NCBI GenBank assembly: GCA_023055425.1
Contig: JALGPY010000009.1
Span: 30,795,275 to 30,859,274 of the forward strand
DNA: 64,000 bases
Source of the DNA: Linanthus parryae
Lineage: Eukaryota; Streptophyta; Magnoliopsida; Ericales; Polemoniaceae
Reading direction: 5' to 3'
Shown here: piece after piece, positions 24,701 to 34,462 of the stretch
Layout: each line of letters starts with the position of its first letter
How positions within the stretch are numbered: position 1 is the stretch's first letter
Notes under the pieces: generated by a model
What the model was told of the DNA's origin: nothing
Seen by the model: the letters and a program-made list of their open reading frames with translations, nothing else
Databases searched by the model: none
Made by a program: the position numbers and the translations under genes

Positions 24701-26029
24701 GAACCTTCAGGTAATTATTTGAGCGATATGCATGTGCTAGACCTGAGCAAATTGAAACAGGATCATGACTGGTTTCTTCGCATCCCAGGTCACGCCCCTC
24801 TTAAAGACTTGCTTAGTGAGGACACACTAACAGGACATAGTTCCTCGTCTTTAGTGTATGACGAAGAGGCTTCAATCCCACCTTCGCGTGGAGGTGCTTG
24901 CTCTTAGCTTAAGTAAAGATAGCAAAATATTATTCAATGCGAGTTACCTCATACCATCGCATTTTGTATCGCAGGCAATGTTGAGGAACATGCGCCGGAG
25001 CAAAGAAGTCAGTCTTCTGCATCCTATGTTCCGACTCCGAGCCCCCATACTGAGAAGCCTGTCGCAGCTACTAATCATGCAGGTGAGCCTTTCGAGGACA
25101 TCATCGAACTTTCCGACGATGCTGAAGCTGGTGCTGTGCTAATGGATGAAGATGCCCATGCTGGCGCTGAGGAAGTAAGGACAAGTACTGCCGATGCTTC
25201 CGCATCTGAGAATGCCCCTCGCCAAGCGAACTCGGCTGTCACTTCGCCTCCGGTGATGACTGAGTCGGCGACACCTATTCCTGCGTGGGGCTTTTGGGGC
25301 TCGGAGGTTGGGAATGCAGTCGCAGCTGGTGCGGCCTACACTCTTCCCTCTAACTATGAGGAGTTAGAGCTCGCAGCTGACAGGAGAGCTATGGAGCAAG
25401 GGCAGTCTTCAACGACTCCAGTAGTGCGCATTCCTTCTCTTCGTGAGATTCTCGAAGAAACTGGTAAGTAGTGATTCACTGTTTGCATCTCGCATGGTGC
25501 GTTTGCGAGTTTGATAGCATAACTTAGCTTTGACATTGCTTCAGGTTTGAAGCAAACTGATGTGGACTGGCTAGTCCGGATGCGCCTTACCTACCCCCGA
25601 TCGTTTGCAAGATCTCTGGAGATAGGGCCCTTCGACAGGAGGCTGTTTCTCACCAAAGCCATTTGGATTTTGGAGCAGCTGTCCGCGGCCACGCCGGAGA
25701 CCATTTCTGTCCAGAGCGCCGAATTGCTTCATGGCATGTGCGAAAATCTTCTTACCAAAGTTCAAGGCAGGCTGGGTTTCAGATTTCTTATGAAAAGAGT
25801 CACTCTGATTCGCGCAGCCGTAACTTTGCAGCTCGGCCACCAGAACCTCGTAGCTGAAAAGCAGAAGGTGGAGCAGCAGAAGCAAAAGGCTGAAGAAGCC
25901 ACGAAGCTCTATCATTAGATGAATGCCAGGTGCGAGCAATTGAAGCAAGAAGTGGAGCAGGTAGAGAAGCTGACCCATCAGTTCGCACCCCATGACTCCT
26001 TGATCAAAAATTTGCTTTTGACTTTTTGA
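21729..26029 (+). pseudogene. Plant mobile domain (PMD) protein gene carried antisense in Tat copy 1
   Basis: Six coding exons: 21729-23608, 23686-24166, 24237-24710, 24789-24893, 24975-25463 and 25545-26029. All introns have GT/AG ends, the first in phase 0 and the others in phase 1. A 5'UTR intron (about 21419-21726, weak donor) ends two bases before the ATG. The N-terminal half carries PMD hallmarks: SPATHTFHFAEFEAAPTLED near residue 150, then FLCAWLSRYL and TMWVFERWPSYAP. Next come a basic/Ser-Pro region (KRPRQKG, SSPRSAPTSPP), an acidic stretch, a charged coiled coil (AAERRRQREEEELERVRQR) and a C-terminal coiled coil. Lesions: a one-base deletion near 22265 and stops at 22649, 22712 and 25916. 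PMD proteins occur in host silencing/expression factors (MAIN/MAIL family) and in gypsy elements; the role here is unknown. Confidence 0.85.
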
Positions 26030-27344
26030 ATTTGGAAAATAGCAGGAAAATTAGCTGAAACATTAATGTAATGTCTAAAACATTAATGTAGTGTTGCTAG
26101 GGTTTCTCCCCCTCTTTTTTTTAACAACAAGAATCAACTTGCCCGTTTTGCCCTTTCCGGGATTTGATAGGATATCTCTGTGCATATCCAATTATGACAT
26201 CAGCAATTGATACTCTGCTTGATTTTCGCGCTAATTTTTCGGCAGATAAGCACGCTTTCGTTGGGAAGTCCATCCGAATCATGACTATCCGTCATTTATT
26301 AGGATACGCAACTGAATCGTCGTAGCCTTTAGTAGGGTAATTGATGGTTACCGCTTTTCAAGGCGTAAGTGATTGGCCTTACCCTCTTTTCAAATTCTGC
26401 CCACTCATCTTTGGTAACTGAAGAGTCTCCCCAAGGTCTATATAAACCCTGTCTTTGCCATTTGGGTTCTTCATCCCAAAAATGTGCTTTGCCGTGAGTC
26501 CTTACGACCGCTGGCTTCAACGCTTGTTTTTCGTTGATTCATGGCAACTTCAAGTTGTGAATCCTGAGTTTGCGCTTTGTGCTGTAGAAATAGTTTCCAA
26601 GATCCACTTTATGAGGCTTGTTGCTCTTTATAACCATCATAAAGAAGATGGAGATGATATCTCATGTGTGTTCGAAGAATTTTCTTCGTGTACTATGTTT
26701 GCAGGTCATGTTTCCGGCCGCCTCCCGGTGAGGTGCAGCGCCGAAGTGACCGTGCTACCGTCTCGTAATGAACGGCGGAATTCTCCTCCATCACCAGAGG
26801 AATGACTGCTTCCCCTGTTTCGCACGGCGGAGTGCGCCGGAACAGGAGGTTCCTCCGGTGCCTATCTTGATCAGACAGAGGCCTTTGTCACCTCTTGAGG
26901 TCCTGGACGTACTGTTACCTAGATTTTGCCGCTAGGGACGTAGCAAATGACGAGTTGATCTCTTTGCAGCAACATCCCTTTTGCTATAGATCTTTGGCTG
27001 CAGATCTGTGTATTGCGCAGCCGGTGTTAGAACCGGTGGGTTCATCCCTTTTAGTTAGGATTCCCGTAGTGTGTCTCTGCTGACTTGTCAGCTACTTTTC
27101 GAATGTATTGTAAGCCATGTTGGCTGTGTAGTTAGATTTGAGCTTTTTCGCTTGTAAGCTGCTATCTAGACAGATAAATTGTAAGTCTTTTCGACTCATA
27201 ATGATGAATAGCTTTTGTATTATCTGCTGCCTTGTTACAACAAAATACAATTTCGCATGCGTTTCGGCATATTTCGCCTTGCATAATGCTATGTAATGCT
27301 TTCGCATTTGCTATCTGCCATGAATTCGCAGATGTTTCACTAGA
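26030..27344 (+). other. Region downstream of PMD gene with a second conserved TATA box, copy 1
   Basis: Copy 2 has the same region at 47733-49124. It contains a strong TATATAAA at 26439-26446 and then an ATG-initiated frame to 26805. Comparison with copy 2 shows mostly amino-acid-changing differences, so this frame is probably not a protein gene. It may be a leader or non-coding transcript. Confidence 0.5.
26439..26446 (+). promoter_or_regulatory. Second plus-strand TATA box, Tat copy 1
   Basis: TATATAAA followed by ACCCTG, conserved in copy 2 (48124-48131) with the surrounding 30 bases. It lies downstream of the PMD stop and upstream of the 54 bp repeats. Confidence 0.5.
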
Positions 27345-28200
27345 TCGTTCGAGATCATATTTTCGCAGCTGTGCCATCTTGGCAGATGGGCTTGTGATTG
27401 GTCTTTGATGCACGTGCTATCATATCAGATAGACCTTTGTAGATCATTTAAGATCATTTTCACAATATTGCTAACGTAGCAGATAGTCTTCACTAGATCA
27501 ATTAAGATCGTTAAGTGGTGCGAGTTGCTATCGTGGCAGATAAGCTTTACTAGATCAATTAAGATCGTTTTTCGCATGAGTTGCTATCGTAATAGATAGG
27601 CTTTAGAAGATCAAGTAAGATCGTTTCTCGCATGAGTTTCTATCGTAACAGATAGGCTTTAGAAGATCAATTGAGATCATTTTTCGCATGAGTTGCTATC
27701 GTAACAGATAGGCTTTTAGAAGATCAATTAAGATCATTTTGCGCATGAGTTGCTATCGTAACAGATAGGCTTTAGAAGATCAATTAAGATCGCATTTGCA
27801 TAGGCTGCTATCGTAACAGATAGGCTTGAACGATCAATCAGGATCGCATTCGCATGGGCTGCTATCGTAACAGATAGGCTTGAATGATCAATTAAGATCG
27901 CATTCGCATGGGCTGCTATCGTAACAGATAGGCTTAGATGATCAATTAAGATCGCATTCGCATGGGCTGCTATCGTAACAGATAGGCTTAGATGATCAAT
28001 TAAGATCGCAGTTGCATAGGCTGCTATCGTAACAGATAGGCTTAGATGATCAATTAAGATCGCATTTGCATAGGCTGCTATCGTAACAGATAGGCTTGAA
28101 TGATCAATTAAGATCGCATTTGCATAGGCTGCTATCGTAACAGATAGGCTTGAATGATCAATTATGATCGCGTTTGCATAGGCTGCTATTGTAGCGAATA
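27345..28200 (+). repeat. About 54 bp tandem repeat array, Tat copy 1
   Basis: About 15 units, each containing GCTGCTATCGTAACAGATAG, GCTT and then GATCAATTAAGATCG with CATTCGCATGG. Units in the right two-thirds are nearly identical with a period of 54; those on the left are more diverged. The array lies between the PMD gene and pol. Hypervariable tandem repeats in the 3' region are known for Tat/Ogre elements. Confidence 0.9.
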
Positions 28201-28261
28201 ACTCATTGTTAACAGTTATAGCAAACTAATAAAGTAAAATCGACATCCAGAAATATGAAGT

Positions 28262-28339
28262 TTCTCATTTGGGAGAACTTTCTTATTATAATGCTCTCAT
28301 ATGGGAGAGATGAGATTACAATCCTCTCATATGGGAGAG
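28262..28339. repeat. Three short hairpin motifs, Tat copy 1
   Basis: TTCTCATTTGGGAGAA (28262-28277), then CTCTCATATGGGAGAG twice (28294-28309 and 28324-28339). Each has 5-base inverted arms around a 6-base loop. The same trio is in copy 2, about 70 bases past the pol stop. Confidence 0.75.
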
Positions 28340-28409
28340 GAGATTGTGTAAATCGTCACCATGCAAGAGATTAAGCGACGTTATAATAAAACGCATGAAA
28401 TGAGAGAAG

Positions 28410-28570
28410 TCAGGGATAGTACTTCTTTATCCAGCGCATGTTGACTGAACTCGGGGTTGAGGTTGTGCCGTGCAACCTTCGTATGCTGCAGTAGCCACTG
28501 TCGAAGACTTCTGTGACTTCGAAGGGTCCTTCCCAATTGGCTGCGAACTTTGGATGAGCCGCTTCTCGCA
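28410..28570 (-). pseudogene. Remnant of integrase C-terminus, Tat copy 1
   Basis: The minus strand encodes REAAHPKFAANWEGPF onward to MRWIKKYYP and a stop at 28410-28412, matching the end of integrase in copy 2 (50106-50265). It is fused out of frame to RT at a TGCGA junction (plus 28566-28570), so it would not be translated as integrase. Confidence 0.85.
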
Positions 28571-29577
28571 GGGTCAGGCTCGATTCCTTGGCGATGAACT
28601 ACGCATCCCAAGAATTTTCCTGATGTCACCCCAAATGCGCATTTCATGGGATTCATCTTCAGCTGAAAGCGCCTGCATCTATTGAACACCTTTCGTAGAT
28701 CCGCGAGGTGATCTGCTTCGTGCTTGGATTTAACCACCAGGTCATCCACGTAGAATTCCACCTCTTTATGCATCATGTCGTGGAACAGAGCCATCATGGC
28801 CCGCTGATAGGTCGCACCCGCGTTCTTAAGACCGAACGGCATCACTGTGTAGTTGAACACCCCCACCGGAGTGATGAATGCAGTTTTCTGCGCGTCTTCG
28901 GGGTCCATCTTGATTCTGTTGTACCCGCTGAAACCATCCATGAAACTGAACATGCGGTGGCCCGCTGTCGAATCAATAAGCAAATCGATGTTGGGCAGTG
29001 GAAAATCGTCCTTGGGGCAGAAGCGATTGAGATCTCGGAAGTCCACGCAGATGCGGAGCTGTCCGTTCTTCTTCACCACTGGCACGATGTTGGCCAGCCA
29101 CGTGGGGTGATGATTCGGCTCTATGAATTTGGCGTCCAGGAGTTTGACAATCTCCTGCTTGATTTTCACGTTAAGCTCCGGCCTGAAGCTTCTTGTGCTC
29201 TGCTTTACCGGCTTAGACCCTGGAATGATGTCTAAGAGGTGCATAGTGATTCTTGTATCTAGTCCCGGCATCTCATCATACTCCCATGCGAACACATCCT
29301 TGTATTCAGTTAGGAGCTGTAGCAGTCCTTGCTCCTCTTCGCTTGTGAGATCCGCGCTTAGAAAGACTGGCCTTTTCTTTTCCTCGTTCGGGCTGAGGAA
29401 CACCTCCTTTAGTTCTTGCTTTTGTGGTCTGGGCCTGTCTTCCATGCATTCAGGCGCCTCTTTGAGTTTCTCGTCTGGAGTGCCCTGTGTTGGCTCTTCT
29501 GTTAGCGCAATTTGCTCGATTTGATTGATTTGCCCAGGGATAACCCCATGCCCGTGTGAGGACATCCCCGCGCACCT
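28566..29577 (-). pseudogene. Reverse transcriptase of Tat copy 1, truncated
   Basis: The frame opens after an in-frame UGA that separates it from protease. It contains the usual gypsy RT blocks: KKNGQLRICVDFRDLNRFCP, then FSFMDGFSGYNRIKMDPEDA, MPFGLKNAGATYQRAM and the catalytic FYVDDLVVKS near residue 270. It stays intact to GKFLGCVVHRQGIEPDPA, then runs into integrase sequence in the wrong frame. The polymerase active site is present, but RNase H and integrase are absent. Confidence 0.88.
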
Positions 29578-30270
29578 TCATATGCGATAGCATTTCTTCC
29601 CATTGGCGTAGAAGCTCTCTATCTCCTTGCCCTTCGGGTCATGCTTTGCGATTCTCTTCAGTGTATACACATTCTTCCGATGGTATGCGATATGCGGCGC
29701 CTCTTCGCGTGTAGGCGGCTTTTCCTTGGCATCTTCCCTTGTCACCATTACTCCCGCAGGTGACTGGTCCTTGATGTCCTCCCAGAGAGGCAAAGGAGTA
29801 GGGTTGAATGGTCCCGGTGTTTGCTCATCCGCCATTTCGGTGAACCACACCGCTTCGCTAAGATGTGCTTCATCCAAGTTGAATGGATTCGTCGAAGCTG
29901 GTATCTCGACTACTCTGTCGTTCCAGATAGCTTTCATAACCTGGTGAGCTTTTGAAGGAACTGCGTCGAAGCGATGAATCCAGGCTCGACCTATAATCGT
30001 GTGGTAGGTAGTGTTCGCGTCTATGACATAGAACTTTGCGGAGCACTTGATTTTGCCAATCTGAACGCCCAGGCGGATCCATCCGATCGTCATTCTAGAG
30101 TCGCTTCCGAATCCCATCAGCGGAGATGGACGTTTGACGATCTTGTGCTCGGGGATCCCTGCTAGCTTCAGTGTGTGTAGCGAAACGACGTTGACCGCTG
30201 CCCCGCCATCGACGAATGCTCGTTTGAACTTGATGCCGTTGATGATACAGAGGCCTCTGGTGGCTCGCAT
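29578..30270 (-). pseudogene. Protease region of Tat copy 1
   Basis: The minus-strand frame has the aspartic protease motif FVDGGAAVNVV near residue 16, then GFGSDSRMTIGW, a conserved IIGRAWIHRFDAVPS segment, and ends KKCYRI followed by UGA. The catalytic Asp is kept. The gag frame breaks just upstream: copy 1 lacks 11 bases near 30255 that copy 2 has, so gag and protease are out of frame here. Confidence 0.8.
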
Positions 30271-32203
30271 CTGTCTTCTTGTCGCTGGCAGAAAAGGTCA
30301 TAATCTTTTCTGTAGAGCGAGACGCCCTGATGACTTTCCCGTTGGATACTACAAGATCCTCCTCGTAGTCTTCCGCTATTCTCAAGATCGCTTTCGTCAT
30401 ATCTGTCTGGCATTTCTCCGAGAAATTCATCTCGTCGAAGAATCTGCTGAAGCCGTGCGACCCTTTCATCCGGTCGGCACGTTCATCCTCCGTGTCCATG
30501 CTGTAGTCCTCGTCTTCATGGACCTCGGCAACGATGGGTAGACCATCCTCTGCGACTTCTTCCAAGTCGACGATCGAGATCATGGCGACCTCTTTGCCTT
30601 TCGAGCCCTGCTCCGCATGAGCAGGAAGTGGGTTGTTGCGCACATCCTTCCGGTGATCGCTGACGATAAGCTCGCCGTTCTTCATCTTCTGGTCGAACGC
30701 GAACCTGAGCTTCTTGCATTCAGCCGTGGGGTGCATGACCTTGCCGTGGTACTCGCACCACTTAGGGTCCCTCACCATCTCCTTAGAGGGTATCTTCTCG
30801 AGTGGCGGTAGGACACCGTCCTTACGCCACTGCCTGCAAAGGTCGCTTGCCTCCTCTACCGAGCATGGTAGGGGTGGTACGTCGAAGTTCACAACCTTCG
30901 CTTGCTTCTGGGGCGAAATTGTATTGACCTCAGCTTCACGTCCCCTCTTGTAACTGAACCTTCCGATCTTGTAGGTGATGGCGCTCGGAGGTCGCTCCGG
31001 AGCGTTCTTCTTTTTCTGTCTCTCGACTATAGGCTCGATGTTCTTCGTGCATTCAATTAGCTTCGAAAACGTAGGTGTTTGCAAATTAATGAGCATACCT
31101 TTGTATTCATCTCGCATGCACTGCAGGCATATCTCTACAAGCCGGCTCTCGAGCATTGGATCTTTGCACTCCAAGGACTTCGCCCTGAATTTCTTGATGA
31201 AAGTGATCCCGTCCTCCTCGCGCTTCTGATACATCCGCGAGAGATGGATCATCGTCACCTTTTCTTCCATCTGGAAGAATTTGGTGTAGAACTTCTGGAC
31301 CATGTCGTCCCAAGTCTTCACGGATCCGGCTTCCAGTGTTCGGTACCACTTGTACGCCACGTTCCCTAAAGATTTCGGGAACTCTCGCATCAGCAGTTTG
31401 GGATCGGCTCCGTATGGTCCCATGACATCAATGAAACGCATGACATGTTCATGAGCGTTTCCATTGACATCCTCGAACTTGTCCCATTTAGGAGCTTTGT
31501 ACCCCGCGGGGTTTGGCATGAGATAGATCTCCCGTGGGATGGGTGGATCGTTGTCCAGCTTCGGGATAATAGTATCCGCGAATGACTGATGAGCCAGAAT
31601 AGTGTCCATGCGCTTCTGCAGGGACGTCATGCATTCTGGAATGCTTCCCTCGGTAGTTGAAGGAGGGGTTGTCGCAGGCGGGGGCGACACATACGCCGTC
31701 GAAGGATTGGGGACATATGGACTACTCGCATTGCCCCAAATCGCCGTTGGAGGAGGCAAGGGGTACTGCAGATTCGGGTTAGATGCCAAAGCCGAGGGCT
31801 GAGGAGTGTGAGCAGTGAGAGGCAACATCTGAGCTGTTGACCCCTGAATCGAAGGAAATTGCGTGGTCGCCGGTGGAGTCTGCAGGTTAGGGTTGGGAGG
31901 CGTGGTTGACACTCCCGGTCCCGAAGCAGTAGGGCCTCCTCCTCCTTGAGAGACGGCGGTGGCTGACGAAGGATTTGATGCAAGGGTACCCAGAACGGCT
32001 AAGATCCGTTCTAGCTGCTCGGATTGGGCCTTGAGAGCTTTCGCCTGGCCTTGAACAGTGGCGTCAAACGATTCTAGCGTCGGTGCCTCGCCGGCAGTGG
32101 TAGGAGTACGGCGGGTCCCCTCTCCCGAGGCGGTTTCGGTGGAAGGCGATCTGTTGCTGATATCATCCTCCTGAGACATGGTTGCTTTGGTTGGTAAGTT
32201 CAC
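30255..32203 (-). CDS. Gag protein of Tat copy 1
   Basis: A long intact frame (702 codons to 30095, the last part frameshifted after the 11-base loss near 30255). The start could be 32203 or MSQED at 32179. A low-complexity Pro/Thr/Ser N-terminus of about 200 residues is followed by the retrotransposon gag core (MREFPKSLGNVAYKWYRTL, then FYTKFFQMEEKV and FIKKFRAKSLECKD). A zinc-binding-like CEYHGKVMHPTAEC lies near residue 510. It forms the particle that packages element RNA. It begins 17 bp from the LTR, right after the primer site, so it would be translated from an LTR-driven transcript. Confidence 0.85.
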
Positions 32204-32216
32204 GTCGGGTTCACCA
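32199..32216 (-). promoter_or_regulatory. Primer-binding site of Tat copy 1 (tRNA-Trp-like)
   Basis: Minus strand TGGTGAACCCGACGTGAA, three bases from the 5' LTR. From memory of plant tRNA-Trp(CCA), whose 3' end reads TTCACGTCGGGTTCA plus CCA, this is an 18-base complement. Confidence 0.7.
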
Positions 32217-32219
32217 AAA

Positions 32220-32846
32220 TGTGCACAAGATATTCCGGCGGGGAGACCTCCGTGTACACCGTATGTAGAGGATCAAGGATCGCACAGGAAGAGTGGGGTT
32301 GTGTGTAGGGAGAGAGTAAGTCAGTAGTAATGTCTGAGAGAGAGACAGAGGTTTGGCAGAGCTTCCGCGTATGGCAAGTGTGTTATCCTTTGTATGGAAA
32401 GGTTAACGTCCTATATATAGCAGAGAACGTGACCGTTGTAGTGTGGTTAATGCGCCCATTGATGGCGGCTTAATTAGCTTAACCATAACGGCACGTTCGT
32501 CCGAGTATATAGGGACCGTTACAGCACGTTGTACGCGAATACCGGAATCGTTACGAGGTTGACCGGGTTTGACCGGATTGACCGGGTTTATGGAGCTCGT
32601 GCCATAAATCTCTCAAAACAGTTACTAAAGGTGGCGTGCGGGCTTGGCTCGCACGCGACAGGGCTTACTCTAGCCTCCAAACCACTCAGTCCCTACAAGT
32701 CCCGTGCAGTGGTATGCGAGGGCTCTGTCTCGCAGCCCCCACATGGATCAGCTCGGCTGGTGATCCAGTGTGTGTGGAGCACAATATGGTGTGCTGGATG
32801 TTTGCCACGTGGCCAAGATCTGTCAGCTCAGAAAGTACTATCTACA
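32220..32846 (-). repeat. 5' LTR of Tat copy 1
   Basis: 627 bp, same length as the 3' LTR, TGTGCACAAG...TATCTACA on the plus strand. It is followed by the CTACT target duplicate. Confidence 0.92.
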
Positions 32847-33201
32847 CTACTATACCATAAAATTATCTCTATTCTGTGTTTCACACATTTGGGTGTTTCT
32901 CATTCAGTATTTCAGTGCTGATTTTCGAAAACTGCTGTTCTTGTTTTCCTTCCCCCCGCAGGTCTAGGAGACGGGGACTACGAAGTAGATGGGTACAAGA
33001 CTCATATGCAATGAACTTCACAAGAAAACATCTTGTATGATAGTTTATGGATAATATATTTGCACTCAATAACGCATGTATGAAACTTTCTGTACTGTTC
33101 AATAGTAAGGTAATATATGTGGAGGTTTTGCTTTTGATTTCCGCCGTTACTTTAGCATCGCCCTCCCGGTCTCGTCCGAGCCGGATAAGGGGGTTGTTGC
33201 A

Positions 33202-33903
33202 GAATATGCTCAAGTAATTGGCTGTTTAATGTACCTCATGAACTGTACAAGGCCCGATATTGCTCAAGAAGTTGGGAAGTTAAGTCGATTCACTAGTAAT
33301 CCAAGTGAGAAACACTGGAAAGGAGTGACTCGAGTGCTGAAGTATTTAAGACATACTCTAGCATCTTGACTACACTATACTAGGTATCATGCGGTATTGG
33401 AAGGGTATAGTGATGCCAACAGGATATCGGACACATTGGACTCTAAGTCCACAAGTGGGTTTATTTTTACCTTTGGAGGTGCAGTTGTGTCATGGAAGTC
33501 TTCTATACAAACTTGCATTGCAAGATCCACAATGGAATCGGAATTCATTTATTTGGATAAGACCGGAAAAGAAGCCGAATGGCTTTGTCAATTTTTAGAA
33601 GAACGTCCTATGTGGACAAACTAGTGCCAGTTATCTTCATTCATTGTGATAGTCAGTCGAAAATCGGAAGGGCCCAAATCACCATCTACAATGGTAATTG
33701 TAGACATATACGTCCTAGTCATAATACTATTAAAAAATTGCTCTCGAACTGAAATATATCGATCGGTTATGTGAAAAGTAATGAAAACTTAGCGGATCCG
33801 CTGCCCAAAGGGTTAAGTAGAGAGCAAGTGTTTAGTTCGTCAAGGGGAATGAGATTGAAGCCTATCTCACCGAGTTGCACGTTACGGAAAACCCAACGTA
33901 GAT
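33202..33903 (+). pseudogene. Copia 1 RNase H region, continuation after the nested insertion
   Basis: The copia reading resumes exactly at the duplicated target ([19 protein letters not shown]), then [18 protein letters not shown]. RNase H text follows: YSDANRISD near 33407, [18 protein letters not shown] and [13 protein letters not shown] stop near 33367 and frame changes near 33388 and after 33624 break it. The C-terminal SNENLADPLPKG near 33775-33812 marks the end of the polyprotein. Confidence 0.87.
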
Positions 33904-34462
33904 GACTGGAGATCCAAAGAACTAGGTACAAAAGGGACAACCTAACTACTGTGCAAATATAGTCACTGTAGGAAATTTTATTTCCAAACCCATTCCAAGG
34001 GCGACACTGAGTGACGCTTGCATTGGCAAGGATAAGCGATTAGCTTTTAATGAGCTCATACCTTGGGGATAAAACCAAGTGGAGTATTGCAAGATACTCT
34101 TTATGAGACTCACCTAGATGAGTGGGAACTTATGGCCGGTTCTAGAAGAATGACGAGGATAAATTCTCTAAGACCACTCACGAAAGCAGGAATAAGTGTT
34201 CCAGGGCCAAAACGGACACAACAATGAGAACCTAATATGGAAGGATGATAACCGTGTGGGTACTATTGTCTAGGTATACACTACGGACAGTAGTTCAAGG
34301 TGTTTCACCACTGGCAATCCAGTATATTTGATAGTATTCCACTAGGAGAGGTTCAAGGTCTTTAACTACCTTTCTCATGCGATTATCATTCGCTTGGAAG
34401 CTCTCTCCCTCTTCCCTAATAATCCGGCCCTAATGCCAATTTTATCATTCATGTCGGAGATA
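33904..34462 (+). other. 3' untranslated region and weak polypurine tract of copia 1
   Basis: About 560 bp between the end of the polyprotein and the 3' LTR, without an open frame. The bases directly before the LTR (GTCGGAGATA, 34453-34462) are a weak polypurine tract. Confidence 0.55.

Larger units (their letters stand above)
20366..32846 (-). mobile_element. Ty3/gypsy Tat-type retrotransposon, copy 1, with antisense PMD gene; internally deleted
   Basis: Two 627 bp LTRs (20366-20992 and 32220-32846) differ at about 11 positions by eye (about 98% identical). The 5 bp duplication CTACT flanks the element (20361-20365 and 32847-32851). Reading leftward on the minus strand: 5' LTR, tRNA-Trp-like primer site, gag, protease, RT, a remnant of the integrase C-terminus, three hairpins, a 54 bp repeat array, the oppositely oriented PMD gene, polypurine tract and 3' LTR. 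RNase H and most of integrase are missing compared with copy 2, so this copy is non-autonomous. Position and opposite orientation of the extra gene agree with the antisense ORFs known from Tat-lineage elements. Confidence 0.92.
12561..33201 (+). mobile_element. Long solo LTR inserted in copia 1, itself carrying two further insertions
   Basis: The insertion starts TGCAAC (12561) and ends GTTGCA (33201), a perfect 6-base inverted terminal match. It is flanked by GAAAA (12556-12560) and GAATA (33202-33206), a 5 bp target duplication with one mutation. Removing the CACTA element and the Tat element leaves about 3.3 kb in three pieces: 12561-15435, 20267-20360 and 32852-33201. The 3' end (TTCCGCCGTTACTTTAG, then CGGTCTCGTCCGAGCCGGAT, then GGGGGTTGTTGCA) resembles the ends of long LTRs of plant Del/Tekay-type chromoviruses. 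No internal coding region or second LTR was seen, so a solo LTR is the simplest reading. The family assignment is from memory and less certain than the boundaries. Confidence 0.72.

Noticed and set aside
26455..26805. A conserved 104-116 residue protein gene after the PMD gene
   Set aside because: Position is conserved in both copies, but differences are mostly amino-acid-changing, so I treat it as a non-coding leader rather than a gene.
27345..28200. CRISPR-like array
   Set aside because: Units are contiguous near-identical 54-mers without unique spacers, inside a plant retrotransposon.
28470..29524. Plus-strand frames of up to 175 codons opposite Tat RT
   Set aside because: They are antisense shadows of the RT gene, and similar shadows occur opposite copy 2. 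Conservation follows the RT codons.
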